A stretch of 64,000 nt of DNA, from NCBI RefSeq assembly GCF_019175385.1, contig NC_083340.1:21588336-21652335 (forward strand), in the 5' to 3' direction. A model generated the notes under the pieces. The model made no database searches, had not been told where the DNA came from, and saw nothing but the letters and a program-made list of their open reading frames with translations. The translations under genes were made by a program, and so were the position numbers. Shown here one piece after another: positions 12,813-24,505 of the stretch. Each line of letters opens with the position of its first letter. Position 1 is the first letter of the stretch. Source of the DNA: Lycium barbarum. Taxonomy: Eukaryota > Streptophyta > Magnoliopsida > Solanales > Solanaceae.

Positions 12813-14369
12813 TCGAGTGATTCTACTGATAATTTTACAATAACTTGTAGATATAATGATAATTGAACATTTAGTTGTGCGATTCTATGAATAATCAAAT
12901 GTTAACTTATTGACTATATAACAATTGAACATCAAATGAGTCTTTTATATGGATAGCTAAACCTTAACTTGAGGATGATTTGATTGCAATTAGACATCAA
13001 TCGAGCGATTTTACTAATAATTTTAACAATAACCTATTCATCTAGTGATAATGTGAAAATTAATTGGGCGATTCTATAAACAACTCATTATTGTCTAAAC
13101 AACCAGCAAGTCGTTTAAACAATCACAAGTTGATTACACCAAAAAATTCCATGTTATTTAAACAACATGCGGTTGTTTACATTGACTTACGTTTAATTCT
13201 TCATTACGTTATTAATAAACACACATTAATTAGGTGTTAATCTACTAGTAAAATTCGATTGATGTTAATTATCATTAATTCAATAATTGTGATGTTAAGT
13301 AGTCGTTGGATTGGTGTTCCCTATTAAAGGCATGTATTCTCTTTGTCCTTCTTCCTGGTGCGCGATGAAGTATTTTTCTCCAAAAGCTCAGAAAAAATCT
13401 CCACAAAAATTTCAGTGGCACCAAATGGAATGTGCCTGCACATACAAAATATGTATGATTCTAGAGTATAATATTGAAAAATATAATAAATTACTCATCC
13501 AAAGTCATCCCCAAACCAATTTATAATGTTGTCATTACACATGAACAATCAGAAGGTATTCTGCAGGTTATTTGTATAAACAACTACAAAAAGTTATTTA
13601 AACAACATTGTGATTGTTTATAATATATGGAGCATGTACGTGCAGGTTTTCTGTGTAAACAAATATTTTATTAAAACAACTATAATTTTGTTTAAACAAC
13701 CCTAAAATTGTTTAAGCAACTGATAAGTTGTTTATACATGAAACTGACATATGTTGGTTCTTTATGTAAATAACTTTGTATTTTTTCAAATACCTTAGTT
13801 GAAACTACCATAGCTGAAAAATATACAGATGAAGAATGTTAAAATAATTTTTATACTTATGTTAAATCACTAGAATGCACATAATATCTTTTTTGAAGTA
13901 ATATCCACATTGAATTGACAAACAATTTCAAGAACCAGACAATAAAGATAAATCTACATTAATTTAAATAATTAAAAAACAATCCCCACCAATTCAGATG
14001 CAAAAGAAAGAAGGTGAGATAGAAGTGGCATGCGGTTGCACAGAGGAGGAAGAAAAAAAGGAATGGCGTAGGTTCTGTAAAGGAGGAAGAAGAATTTTTT
14101 TTTACAAGGTTTTATTTTTTTATGGTAAAAAATGCTTTTATATTTGGGTCTTTGTGTAAATTAAAAAACTTAGAGGTATATCAAAACTTATCTTTTAAAT
14201 GAGCTTATCCTCAATGAGAAAGATACCTTTTTACTCAATTTTTAGAACTTCTGTCCTTGTTCCTTGAATAAATAACTCAAAGGTCTCTTTTAATTCCATC
14301 CCCCGTGTAACTTAAGGTGAAGATACAATTTGAATATATTATTTTTAATTAAAAATATTTAACTCAATT
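12813..14369. other. AT-rich intergenic DNA with a GTTTAAACAA cluster
   Basis: No gene is recognised. The notable content is the recurrent half-palindrome GTTTAAACAA listed separately. The plus-strand frame at 13311-13526 has no domain features. Confidence 0.5.
13085..13800. repeat. Cluster of GTTTAAACAA-like words
   Basis: Words such as GTCTAAACAA, GTTTAAACAA, ATTTAAACAACAT, GGTTGTTTAC and TTGTTTAAACAACC recur many times over ~700 bp, in both orientations and with variable spacing. There is no fixed period, so it is not a simple satellite. It could be subterminal repeats of a DNA transposon. Confidence 0.6.
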
Positions 14370-14442
14370 AAGGTCTGTGTACACTCTACCCTCCCCAGAC
14401 CCCACGTTGTGGATTTCACTGGATTGTTGTTGTTGTTGTTGT
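14370..14442 (+). mobile_element. TS-type SINE 3' end with TTG repeats
   Basis: AGGTCTGTGTACACTCTACC, the block ACCCCACGTTGTGGATTTCA, and then a run of TTG triplets at about 14424-14441 are diagnostic of the TS SINE 3' end. The 5' part is lacking. This is a second, independent copy relative to 12727. Confidence 0.85.
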
Positions 14443-14880
14443 AACATAATTGTTAGTATACGTAAAACAAAACTTCAAATATAAGATGGTTAATCATTCA
14501 ATATTTAAGAGAGTGTGTGTAGAGGAGTCAATTATTTACTTTTAAAGTATAGCATCATATATTCATAATGTAAGAGAGCCAGTTGCTTAAATTTAAAATA
14601 TATAGGAACATGTATGCAAAAATGTGAGTTATAGGTAAATTGTTTACTCATAAAATGTACATAAGATGATGAATATGTAAAATGCAGAAAAGTTATTTTA
14701 AAATATATATGATGTGTATTATATTATTTCATAATTTAAATATATATGACGTGTATTATATTATTTCATAGTATAATAAATAAATTATCATAATTCAAAT
14801 TAGTAAATAAATTTTAAAATATAAATAATTCAAATATAAATAAGAATTTTCAATTGACTTTTAAGGCTAACTATTTATCA
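14443..14880. other. AT-rich intergenic DNA
   Basis: Only AT-rich sequence is seen, with a short imperfect duplication around 14700-14770 (TATATGATGTGTATTATATT and TATATGACGTGTATTATATT). No gene or clear element. Confidence 0.5.
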
Positions 14881-15320
14881 CTATGCCAAGCAATATATTG
14901 ATTCCAATGCTGCGGAGGCGGGTCTTACTGATCGAACTAATCTACTTTAGGGATTCACCTAGCAGCTTTTAATAGGAAAGCTCATTCCACCACTTCGACA
15001 AATTCTTTCGCAGGATCCGTCATCTTGGCAGGAATTGCTTTAAAATTGGGAACCTACGGGTTTTTAAGATTTTCAATACCCATGTTTCCACCCTGGCAGT
15101 AAAGCGAACCACCGGAACTAAAGTGACGATTGCAGGCCTTCGGAGCCGGTGATCGGTTCGGCCTTAGAACGATCTGTTTCGGGTCAAATAGGAAGAACTA
15201 GAAGATTCCACCTCTGGAAAGCGCCTACACCTAATGGCTTAAGCCGTTGTTCCCATTTCCTCCGTCGTAGAAGGAAAAGGATATCGAATGGTCAATTCAC
15301 CTTCCTAAAATGAGGAACAC
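14881..15320 (+). pseudogene. nad4: Nuclear insert of mitochondrial DNA with an nad4-like fragment
   Basis: The stretch stands out by its higher GC and organelle style against AT-rich flanks. From 15010 to 15090 it reads in one frame [20 protein letters not shown] followed by FSIPMFP, a conserved membrane segment of plant mitochondrial NADH dehydrogenase subunit 4 (complex I). The similarity stops abruptly after MFP, where the coding sequence should continue, and the sequence just upstream does not match nad4 either. The insert therefore looks composite, either from a rearranged mitochondrial genome or from several pieces. It cannot encode a functional protein here. The exact ends are estimated from composition. 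That the rest (15091-15320) is also mitochondrial is inference. Confidence 0.7.
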
Positions 15321-15614
15321 TGATGGCAGAATTGAAATTTTATCGAACAAGGGCAGCATAGTCCCCCGGGGTGTTCTATTATAAATAATTTAGATATAAT
15401 GTATTGGGAAGATAAAAGGTGAGCATGCAGAGTAATTACTAGTACTTTTTTGAAGGGAAACTTATTGGAGGGAAAAGAAGGGTATTTGGAGCTAAAAACT
15501 AATAAGGACAATAACGACTTTTTATATTTTTTGCCCATAAAATTCTGCACATTTAGCATTACCCTAATTCAAAATATAGGTGAAAGATGTACGAGCACCG
15601 AAAAACTTTACAAT

Positions 15615-17312
15615 GGGTGAGGCATAAATATGACATGGTGTGTGAGAGAGTATTTTATTACAATTATATTATGGCCCCACCACTTTATGCTCTTCTTGCT
15701 CTTCTTTTCTTCTTTCATATTTTTTGTCATTTCTCTCTCGTCTTTCTTATTTTTTCTCATTTTTTTCCATCAATTTTAAAACCGATTCTATTATACGCTA
15801 ATCAATTTTTTTAAGGTATTCTTCCATTTTATTATTTAGCTTTTCAGTTTTTTCTTAAAAAATCAGTTAAACTTCGTACAAGTTTAAAAGAAAATAATTG
15901 ACACTAAAAAAAAAAATGTAAAAATTGATAACCAAAAATGAATGTAGGATACTTTTAAAAGTAAAAACACCTTAGGAAATTTATTGAAATTCTTTTTTTC
16001 CTTTTTCTTTTGGTATATATTATTCAAAGTTGCAATATTCTGTACCCGAGAAATTCAAAGTTCTAAGTGTCATCAAAGTAGACCCTGAATTTAGTGGTGT
16101 GCAAAAATCGGTTTAATCGATAAACTGAACCAGAAAAAATTTATTTGTTTAGTAATCTATTTGGTTAATGATTTTTTTAAGTTTTATGGACTACCGGCTC
16201 GATTTCAAATTTTAAGTTCTATTAACAGTTAAACTGATAACCCAATAAGGACATAAAATCTTACTGAAATTACCTTTAATAAGCATGTTTCAGTGATATT
16301 TTCTCTGTGAAAGATGTAGGAGGCCAAACCAATTGTGTTCGAAGGCAATTGGTTTAACCGGTAAACTGAACCAGTAACGTGTTTGAACCTATGTCCTTAT
16401 TGGGTTATCGGTTTAACCGTTAATAGAACTTAAAAATTGAAATCGAGCTGGTAGTCCGATAAAATTTAAAAAATCATTAACCAAATAGATTGTTAAACCA
16501 ATAACGTTTTTCCTGTTCAGTTTTTGTACACCCCTAAATTCATGGTCTACTTTCATGACACTTAGGACTTTGAATTTCTCGAGTGTAGAATGTAGCATCT
16601 TTAAATTGAATATATACTAAAAGAAAATTCTTATGTATTAACTTTGAATTGAATATATACCAAAAAAAAAAAAAAGATAATTCCAATAAATTTCCTGTTA
16701 ATAGAACTTAAAATATGAAATCGAGCTGGTCGCCCATAAAACTTAAAAAATCATTAACCAAATAGATTGCTAAACCAATAACTTTTTTTCGGTTCAGTTT
16801 ATCGGTTAAACCGATTTTTACAACCACTAAATTCAAGGTCTACTTTGATGACACTTAGAACTTTGAATTTCTCGGGTACAGAATGTAGCAACTTTGAATA
16901 ATATATACCAAAAGAAAAAGGAAAAACAAATTCCAATAAATTTTCTAAGGTGTTTTTACTTTTAAAACTATCCTACATTTAATTTTGGTTATTAGTTTTT
17001 ATTAAAAAAAAAATTTAAAGTGCCAATTATTTTCTTTTAAACTTGTACGAAGTTTAACTGATTTTTTAAGAAATATTGAAAAAATAGAAGAATATCTTAA
17101 AAAAATTGATCGACATATAATAAAATTAATTTTAAAATTAATGATAAATAAAGAAAATGAGAAAAAATAGGAAAGAGGAGAGAGAAATGAGAAATGACAA
17201 AAAAAACGTGAAAGAAGAAAAGAAGAGTAGAAAGAGCATAAAGCAGTGGGGCTCAAAATATAATTACAATAAAATTATTCCTCACACAGTATATCATATT
17301 TATGCCTCACCC
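15615..17312. mobile_element. Long foldback element, ~1.7 kb
   Basis: The left end begins GGGTGAGGCATAAATATGA and the right end is the complement, ending TATGCCTCACCC. The arms stay complementary through the block with CTTTATGCTCTTCTT on the left and AAGAGTAGAAAGAGCATAAAG on the right, roughly 350-500 bp each. The middle holds several copies of a GGTTTAATCGATAAACTGAACC-like module near 16110, 16350, 16500 and 16790, in both orientations. No transposase is seen. Confidence 0.8.
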
Positions 17313-17990
17313 TGAGCATATCATTGTTCCAACATCTCAAGTCGTCACATCCATTCAAGGTAAACATAAAGGACGAATTTGATTGGTTTTCAAAAAAAAA
17401 ATCTGCTACCTTTTAGGAACCTAATAATGGAAATTCCAGCATTTTACGAAGGTAATGTCAAATCAATCTTCTCATGCAGATCATTTTGTCATTCTACATC
17501 ATTTAAGAAATCTTTTGAGTAAAGCATTTTGAAGAAGTTTACGGAAAGGTTTTAAAAAACATAATAGGAAATAACCATTTTTGCTGAAAAGGATAATAAC
17601 AATAAAGTATACTTCCACTGTTTTATTTGATGTGATAATAACAATAAAGTATACTTCCGCTTTTTAATTTATTTTCTTAAGTTAGTTTGTTCTATGATTA
17701 ATGACACGTTTATAAAATATATATGCAAAATAAATTAACTTTTAAATTTTTCATTTTATCCTTATTAACATGTTTTATAGCTATATAAATCTCAAGGTAT
17801 GTTCAATATCAAAAATTTCCAAAAGTCTTTCTTCCCTTATTTATACTTAATAAAACTACTTCACATAAATTAAAATACACGGAGTATATAGATTGTTAAA
17901 GAAAAAGGCTTTAAGAGAAGTCATTTGACCATTTTCTAAAGAAAATTACAAAGTCTTAGGGGAATATTTTTTTCATCTTTTTATTTATGG
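17313..17990. other. Intergenic DNA with a Stowaway-like MITE at 17650-17888
   Basis: TATACTTCCGCTTTTTAATT at 17650 pairs with AAATTAAAATACACGGAGTATA ending near 17888, resembling a Stowaway-type MITE. A 25-bp segment (GATAATAACAATAAAGTAT...) at 17592-17616 is repeated exactly at 17634-17658, straddling the left end. No gene. Confidence 0.5.
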
Positions 17991-18352
17991 GTCTTGCTAA
18001 CATACTAGATGAAGGCAGTATCTTAGCATCCTTTCCATTTTATCTTTTCTTGAAATGCCCTTACTTTTTCTTACCAGCTCATTAAAAATGGGGACCTTTT
18101 TGTCATTTCAACCCAAATTCCCAAAAGCTTTCATAGTTGAACTTCAAGAACTCGATTTGGTCGCTGAAGTTTTCTTATCTCTGTTTTTCATCATTTTAAC
18201 TTGCATAACGACAAATAGATGTTCAGAAACAAAAGTAATTGAAATTTGACAATGAAATGGAATGGAGGGGAAAAAGGGAATGAAGATTCAAATCATAAAA
18301 ATTAAAGTTAGTTCATTTAGGTGAATTGGGGAATTATGCATGGAGAATTATA

Positions 18353-18728
18353 ACCTGTTTGGTCAAACTATTAAAAACAACTTATTTTAAAAAATATTTT
18401 TTTTAAAAGCAATTTTAAAAAAAAGTACTTTTGGCTAAAAACAGTTTGTGTTTGGTCAATTAATTTAAAAAGTACTTTTGAGCAACAATTAGTGTTTGGC
18501 AAATTTTTTAAAAAGTATTTTTATGTGTATTTTTCTCAAAAGTACTTTTCAAAAAAGTGCTTTTGGACAAAAGTTATTTTTTTTAGCTTCTGAAAAAATA
18601 TTTTTGCTACTTCTCAAAAGCACTTATTTTATCTCAAAAACTTGGCCAAACACCTCACTTTTTTTAAAATAAGCACTTATTGAAAAAAAAAATACGTTTG
18701 CAGGAAAAATAAGCTTAGCCAAACAGGC
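18353..18728. mobile_element. MITE with ACCTGTTTGG termini
   Basis: The left end ACCTGTTTGGTCAAACT and right end TTAGCCAAACAGGC are inverted, flanked by TA. The interior is T-rich with repeated AAAAGTACTTTT-like words. The same family recurs at 35698-36071 and, degraded, at 19745-20046. Confidence 0.75.
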
Positions 18729-18866
18729 TATTGGACCAACTCCCACAACTTCTCTCCTCGCAGCAGTTAGGTTAAAGAAGGTCGAAATTTTCATTTTCAA
18801 AATAGTGCAGCAAATTAATCCCTTCTTGTTTCTATTTTCCTCAGATCAAGAGAATCAAAATTACCC

Positions 18867-19029
18867 AACCACAGTTCTAATTAACTGTCAGTTGGATACC
18901 AAACTTGATTTGAAAGGAATCTTTAATTTTTTATTTGGTGTTATCTTAACCACAGTTCTAATTAACTTTCAGTTGGATACCAAACTTGATTTGAAGGAAT
19001 CATTAATTTTTTATTTGGTTTTATCTTAT
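18867..19029. repeat. Two-copy tandem repeat, 81-bp unit
   Basis: AACCACAGTTCTAATTAACT begins copies at 18867 and 18948. The units differ at only a few positions, so the duplication is fairly recent. Confidence 0.9.
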
Positions 19030-19212
19030 TGTTGGGTGTCGCTCACGATGGGAGAAAAACGAGTTAGAGGAGGGAAATGAATTTGTGGGATTTTCTATTG
19101 AAATGACAAAAAAGCCCACAATTTTAGTGAGTTTGTAAGAAAAAGTAGGGGCATTTCATGCAAAGATAAATGGGGAGGATGTAACATACTACCTTCATGC
19201 AAGACTCTTATT

Positions 19213-21404
19213 TATTTATTTTATTTATTCAATTTGCAATTAAGATTGTGGGAAAACAAGATATAGTAGAAATTATTTGTCTTATTTGTCTACCCCTTGT
19301 GTGGGGACTTGCAATCAACTCAAGGAAAAAAGTAAAGCTCGTGATTTTGTACATTTGTGAAATTCTTTTGGACTAATTTGCATCAAAATTGAAAAGAACT
19401 TGAACACTAGTACACTTCTCTGGTCTGGCTGGAATATATAAATCTGAAAAGAGAATGGATTACATGTGCGTCGACTGTAGAGGTATCACTGAAAAAGGCA
19501 TAATTGTTTAAAGTGACATTCACTTTGAGACAAGATTATTTTTTGCAAAAAATATCTTAGAGTTACGGTTGGTTAATTATTGTGCCCTATCCATATCAAA
19601 TTTCACCACATGTTTTGCGAGGTCACGGACAACCTTTTTCGTAGTTTTTGTCAATAGCATAAATGATTGGTGGAAAGAAAAGATAGCCATGCTAAGTTAA
19701 CTGGTGGTGACTTTTCTTTCACTTCTGCATTTTCGATTAATCGTTGTTTGGTCAAGCTTAGGTGGAGTCAAAAGTATTTATTTAGAGAAAAAAAGTATTT
19801 AGCTAAAAAAGAATTTAAAAAAAAAAAACTTGAATAGTAACACAAACTGTTTTACCAAAAACAAAAAAATAACTTTTTCCAAGAAATACTTGTACAACTT
19901 TGACCAAGTATAAATTGCTACTATAATAATGATAACAAAAAGTTTTTCTCAAAGTGATTAACCAAACACAAACTAATACGCTCTAGAAGTATTTTTTTTC
20001 TAATTTTCAAAATAAACAAATTTTGGCAGCTTTGCCAAACAGGCTTCTGAAACATGATGTTAAGTAGTAGGTATTTGATTTGCAAGCTATTGCGTAGTGA
20101 ACAGGTTATTCAGTGTGCATCCGAAGGGTAGTGGCCACGAGATTTTCTGGGGGTTCCAACAACAAAAAAAAAAAGTATCGTAGTAGGTATTTGGACATGA
20201 ACTAGCTGATATTTGTAAAAATAAAAAAATAAAAAAGATAATAGTATTTGAAGTTAAATTGTGTTTTGAACACAACAAAAAAGATTGTTATGTGAGTAAA
20301 ATTTGAAAAATTTCCTAAAATTTATTTTTCAAACTCCAGACTTTATATTTTCAATTTAAAATTAAAATAATGAATTAAGTTAACAAATAAATATTTATTT
20401 AAAATAATCTCCAAATATTATTTCAAAATCTTTGAAATATGTATGGAAAACGGGTCCTAACAAATTTAACAATTTAACAAAACCTTACACTTTATTAAAT
20501 TTAGATAGGAAAAGAGGTATCATTAATTAAAATGAATGTACGAAGCAGTTATCAACTTTTACACTTTTTGAATTTTGCCGTTGAAAATGGTTTGCCACCT
20601 TGCACTTGCATAAGAAAAGTAAAATCACCATTTGTAAAGGAGAAAAGAAAAGTTGAAAAAGGGTAGTTGCACGCTGATAGAGTAAGCTTCTATTCTTTTC
20701 GAGGACCATGTCCACATGGGTGTCGCTACATATCGAATTGACAACATACTGACCTTTTTGGAACACTAATAAATTTTGTATATACAAATAATATAATTAA
20801 TTAGTAATTTGGGTTATTAGACAAATCCTCGGCCTTTCAGTTATTTGACCGAATTTAATAGCTTTAGTCTAGATTCTTTAGTTATATTAAAAATTCATTA
20901 GATATGTTAAAATTATTAATTTAAAATTTAATAACTTTAATGAATTAGAATTTCAAATCTATAAGTTTCAAATTTTAGATCCATCTCTGAATAAACTTAT
21001 TAACTTGCTTAGTAATTTAAACTTCTTTGCATGCCTCTATATAAAGTAGAATTTGTAATAAATGTGGTGCAGTTAATTCCTCATGTGTAATAAGATATAT
21101 GTTTAGATTACTCATGTATACAAATTAAATCTGGTACATTATATTAATGTGATTATAGAATTTACATGTTGACTTGAGTACAAACTTATGAATTTGAGTG
21201 CAAGCTAACCCACAGCATCCAATGCATCTTTAATTTAAAACAATGATTTGAGCTCAAAATCTGTATAAACCCTTTGAATACCTTTATAAAATAGATGATG
21301 AATGTTGCATATTCTAAATATATATGTTCAAACAATTCAGTAATGCAGTTATATATCACAATCTGATACATAAAAGTTTTAGAGTTAAAAGAGTTATTTG
21401 ATCA
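19213..21404. other. Intergenic DNA with a degraded MITE at 19745-20046
   Basis: GTTTGGTCAAGCTT at 19745 and TTTGCCAAACAGGC near 20042 mark a third, degraded member of the MITE family seen at 18353 and 35698. The rest is AT-rich without recognisable coding sequence. Confidence 0.5.
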
Positions 21405-22050
21405 TATACAACAAATGTGATATTTAGCTACGAAATTATTAGACACAACACAAAATTGGACACTAATTGTTCACTTTTTGTGAGAAAAAATACATTTCGT
21501 GATTAAATATATTAGTCACATACTTTTAGTAACAAAACACTGAATTTCGTAGCAAAGTTTGTCCACTAAAGTTTTTCACCAAAAAATGAGTTGGCGCCAT
21601 TTATTGAGTTAAATTGGCCGCGAATTTTGTGTTTTCAGTAACAAATTATTTTGTCACTAATAATGTACCCAATTTGTGACAAATCATTATTTGTCTTAAA
21701 ACTAGTTAAATTTTGAACACGAAAAAAATCTCGTCACAAAAAGTATGTTCTTATAATAGCGACAAATTAGAGTTTGTAGTTAAGTGTTGTAAGATATAAC
21801 TACTAAGTTTTATGTTTAATTGTGACATTAAATTTTTGTCACTAATAATATAAACAATTAGTGACGAACAATTTATTGTCTTTAATCAGCATGTGACTTA
21901 GTGACAACAATTTTTTGTCACAAAATATGCAATGTTTTAAATAACGACGATTTTAAATTTGTAGTTGAATGATTTAACTATTGACGACGAAAAGAATTCG
22001 TAGTTAAATATAAATGATCTTTTGCTACGATTATTTATGGTGATAAGTTA
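21405..22050. mobile_element. CACTA-like subterminal repeat region
   Basis: Motifs such as TTTGTCACTAATAATGTA, TTTGTGACAAATCATT, TCGTAGTTAAAT and TTTAGTAACAAA recur in both orientations. Such dense TTGTGACGAA/TTCGTCAC-type arrays are characteristic of CACTA (En/Spm) transposon ends in Solanaceae. No intact CACTA terminus or transposase is seen, so it is a remnant. Confidence 0.6.
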
Positions 22051-22223
22051 TTGATGCTCGAGTGTCTGCTAATAGAAAATATTTACGAAAAAGCTATGGT
22101 ACTTATAAAAAAAGCAAAACGGGCGAAGGAATAAGGAAGGACATGATGTTTCAAGAATTCAACAAAATTTGGGAGTTTAAAATATGGTTATAAATTAAAA
22201 ATCGTTATAATCATATTTTAATC

Positions 22224-23131
22224 GGAAAAGGGCCAAATATACCCATGTACTATTGAAAAAGGGTCAAATATTACCCTTAGTTATACTTTGGGTCCAAATA
22301 TATCCCTGCCGTTATACTTTTGGTCTAAATATACTCCTCCTCCGTTACCGTTGTCCAAGGTGGACATCCAATCCTACGTGTCAATAACATTTGATGAGTT
22401 GGATGCCACGTGGCATGCCACTTCAGCACCCCTAACTCATTTTGTCCTGACCTCTATTTATTCTTCCACCACTAAAATGTCCTTCCCCTCCACCGCCATT
22501 ATCATTTGTTAGTCTTTCGAAGCTCGAATCCCCCGACAGCGTAATACCCAACAATCTTCAGCTACAAACAACTTCAATTTCGTAAGAATTCAAATATGAT
22601 ATCTAACGCTTTCGGCACCCATCCTCTCCTCGGTGGTTCAGCTCCAACTCCTGATATTTCTGGGATGGGATGGCATTTCATCCAACTAATTTCATTAAAC
22701 CATGATTGAAGTTATTTTTGCTTAACTTGGCTTGATTGGTCCAAAAATTAAAGATTAGTGCCACTAAATTTCATGTTCTAACATTTTGATAACCTGGTGC
22801 ATAATTGGGAGGACATTTTTTTCCAGAGCTCTAATTGGTGGCAGTTATGGTAGTAATGGTGGTGAAGAGGAAGGAAATTTTAGTGGGGGAAGAACAAACA
22901 GAGGGGAAGGGTAAAATGGGTTTGGGGTGCTGAGGTGGCGTGCCACATGGCATCCAACTTGTCAAATGTCATTGCCATGTAGGATTGGATGTTCATCTTA
23001 GACAACTTTAATGGAAGAGAGGTATATTTAGACCCAAAGTTTAACAGTAGGGATATGTTTGAACCCAAAATATAACGAAGGGTATATTTGACCCTTTTCC
23101 CATAGTACAAAGGTATATTTGGCACTTTTCC
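22224..23131. mobile_element. Foldback element, ~0.9 kb
   Basis: The left arm starts GGAAAAGGGCCAAATATACCC and the right arm ends with a complementary form, GGTATATTTGGCACTTTTCC. The arms remain paired for ~230 bp through GGATGCCACGTGGCATGCCA on the left and GGCGTGCCACATGGCATCCA on the right. The centre is unique and slightly GC-richer, as in Mutator-like non-autonomous elements. No transposase was found. Confidence 0.85.
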
Positions 23132-24317
23132 ATATTTAAATTGTAGCCACTTTATTGCATTTTTAAAATCAATTTCAAATACAATTCGAAATTTAACCAA
23201 ATTAAAGTAGAATTGAGATATATTAATTTTTCCATTAATTGTTTAAGCTTCTTGATCTTCAACAATATCCACAATTAACAGCCTTCACGAGATCAGAGGA
23301 GCATATATCGACCCCAATAGGTAACTTCATTTAACAGACTAGTTGAATACCTATAAGCTAGCCGGTGAATACCAAGCACCCCCAAAACTATAAATACAAG
23401 ACAAACGATCGGTTAGAGAGGCATTGAACACTATCATATAGGACATAAAACAACATATTTAACTACATTTTTCTTTACTTGTCTTACACTTGTACTCTTA
23501 CAAAATAGCACTAGGTATTTTTCTTTTAACTTGCTCTGAAGGACTAGCTAGTCAACATATTTGGCTACATTACATACACGATCCTGCCTATCTAATTATT
23601 CCTGCATCACAAGGAGGCTATACTATTCTTTATGTAGTTAGTTATCAATAATACAAATATGCTTTATTATTCCTTTTACTTTAATATTCGCCATTTAAAT
23701 GTCGTTCTTTACATTTCCTGCATCATTATTAGCTTTAATCCATAATTGATCATGCAGAGATTTTTATGCTTAATAATTTGATGCCAATCGTGGATCCATA
23801 ACGATGATTTCCACATTATCTCGCGAATCTATTACTTAAATGATTCAGCATCGAAATAGAGGATTCTCAAGATCCACCACGAATTTCAACATTCCTTAAG
23901 CAATTGTCTATTGTATATTTTACCAATAGATTAAAATATCATTGATAAATTGTGCCCAATGTTGAGGCCACTACGAGAGTAGAAACAGATCGAGTGGACG
24001 GGTTGGGATTGCAGGATTTGTACAGTGACACAGAGCAAAATCATAACATGTATTGTTGATCGTGGTCGTGCTAGAACTGCGGTGCCATCAAGACATAAAT
24101 AATTAGGCCGTGACATCTAAAGACCTAAAACATTCTTTGAATACTGAACATGTGATCTTAGGTATCATATATCATAAGTTTAAATGAGGATACCTATAGA
24201 TACTAACATAAACTCAGTCCATCATATGTACAATATGAGGTCCAATCTAGATATTAGCTAGACTAAATAGGTCACGACACCATGTTTCTATCTTTTATTT
24301 TACTTAAATGATTTATT
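23132..24317. other. Intergenic DNA, no gene seen
   Basis: No open frame with recognisable features. Between about 23930 and 24280 there are moderately GC-rich pieces (such as GTCGTGCTAGAACTGCGGTG) that look like degraded transposon sequence of unknown type. Confidence 0.5.
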
Positions 24318-24505
24318 TTATAGACCACAGAGGCCACACCGATCTATTCCCGTGTATCTTCATTCCTAATCATATCCCTCCTAATATTACCACACATTCA
24401 TCTGAGCATCCGCATCTCTGCGACCTTTATCTTTTGAACGTGAACGTTCTTGACTGGCCAACATTCTGCCCCATGCAACAATGTTGGTCTAACCACCACT
24501 TTCTA
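24318..24505 (-). pseudogene. LINE reverse-transcriptase C-terminal fragment
   Basis: Read on the minus strand, the sequence gives HGAECWPVKNVHVQKIKVAE, then MRMLR, a stop, and MCGNIRRDMIRNED. This matches the C-terminal part of reverse transcriptase in RTE-like plant LINEs, which usually reads GAECWPVK...MRMLRWMCG...IRNE. Two in-frame stops (one replacing the expected Trp after MLR, one near IGVAS) and the absence of the catalytic domain show it is dead. The open frame on the opposite strand is its shadow. Confidence 0.8.

Larger units (their letters stand above)
17991..19212. mobile_element. Terminal-inverted-repeat element with a nested MITE
   Basis: The left part reads GTCTTGC...ATGAAGGCAGTATCTTAGCA then CTTGAAATGCCCTTAC. 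The right part reads the complement order, GTAGGGGCATTTCATG ... GTAACATACTACCTTCATGCAAGACTC. Arms are ~130 bp with indels. It encloses a second MITE (18353-18728) and an 81-bp duplication (18867-19029). It may be a Mutator-like non-autonomous element, but no clear target duplication was seen. Confidence 0.6.
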
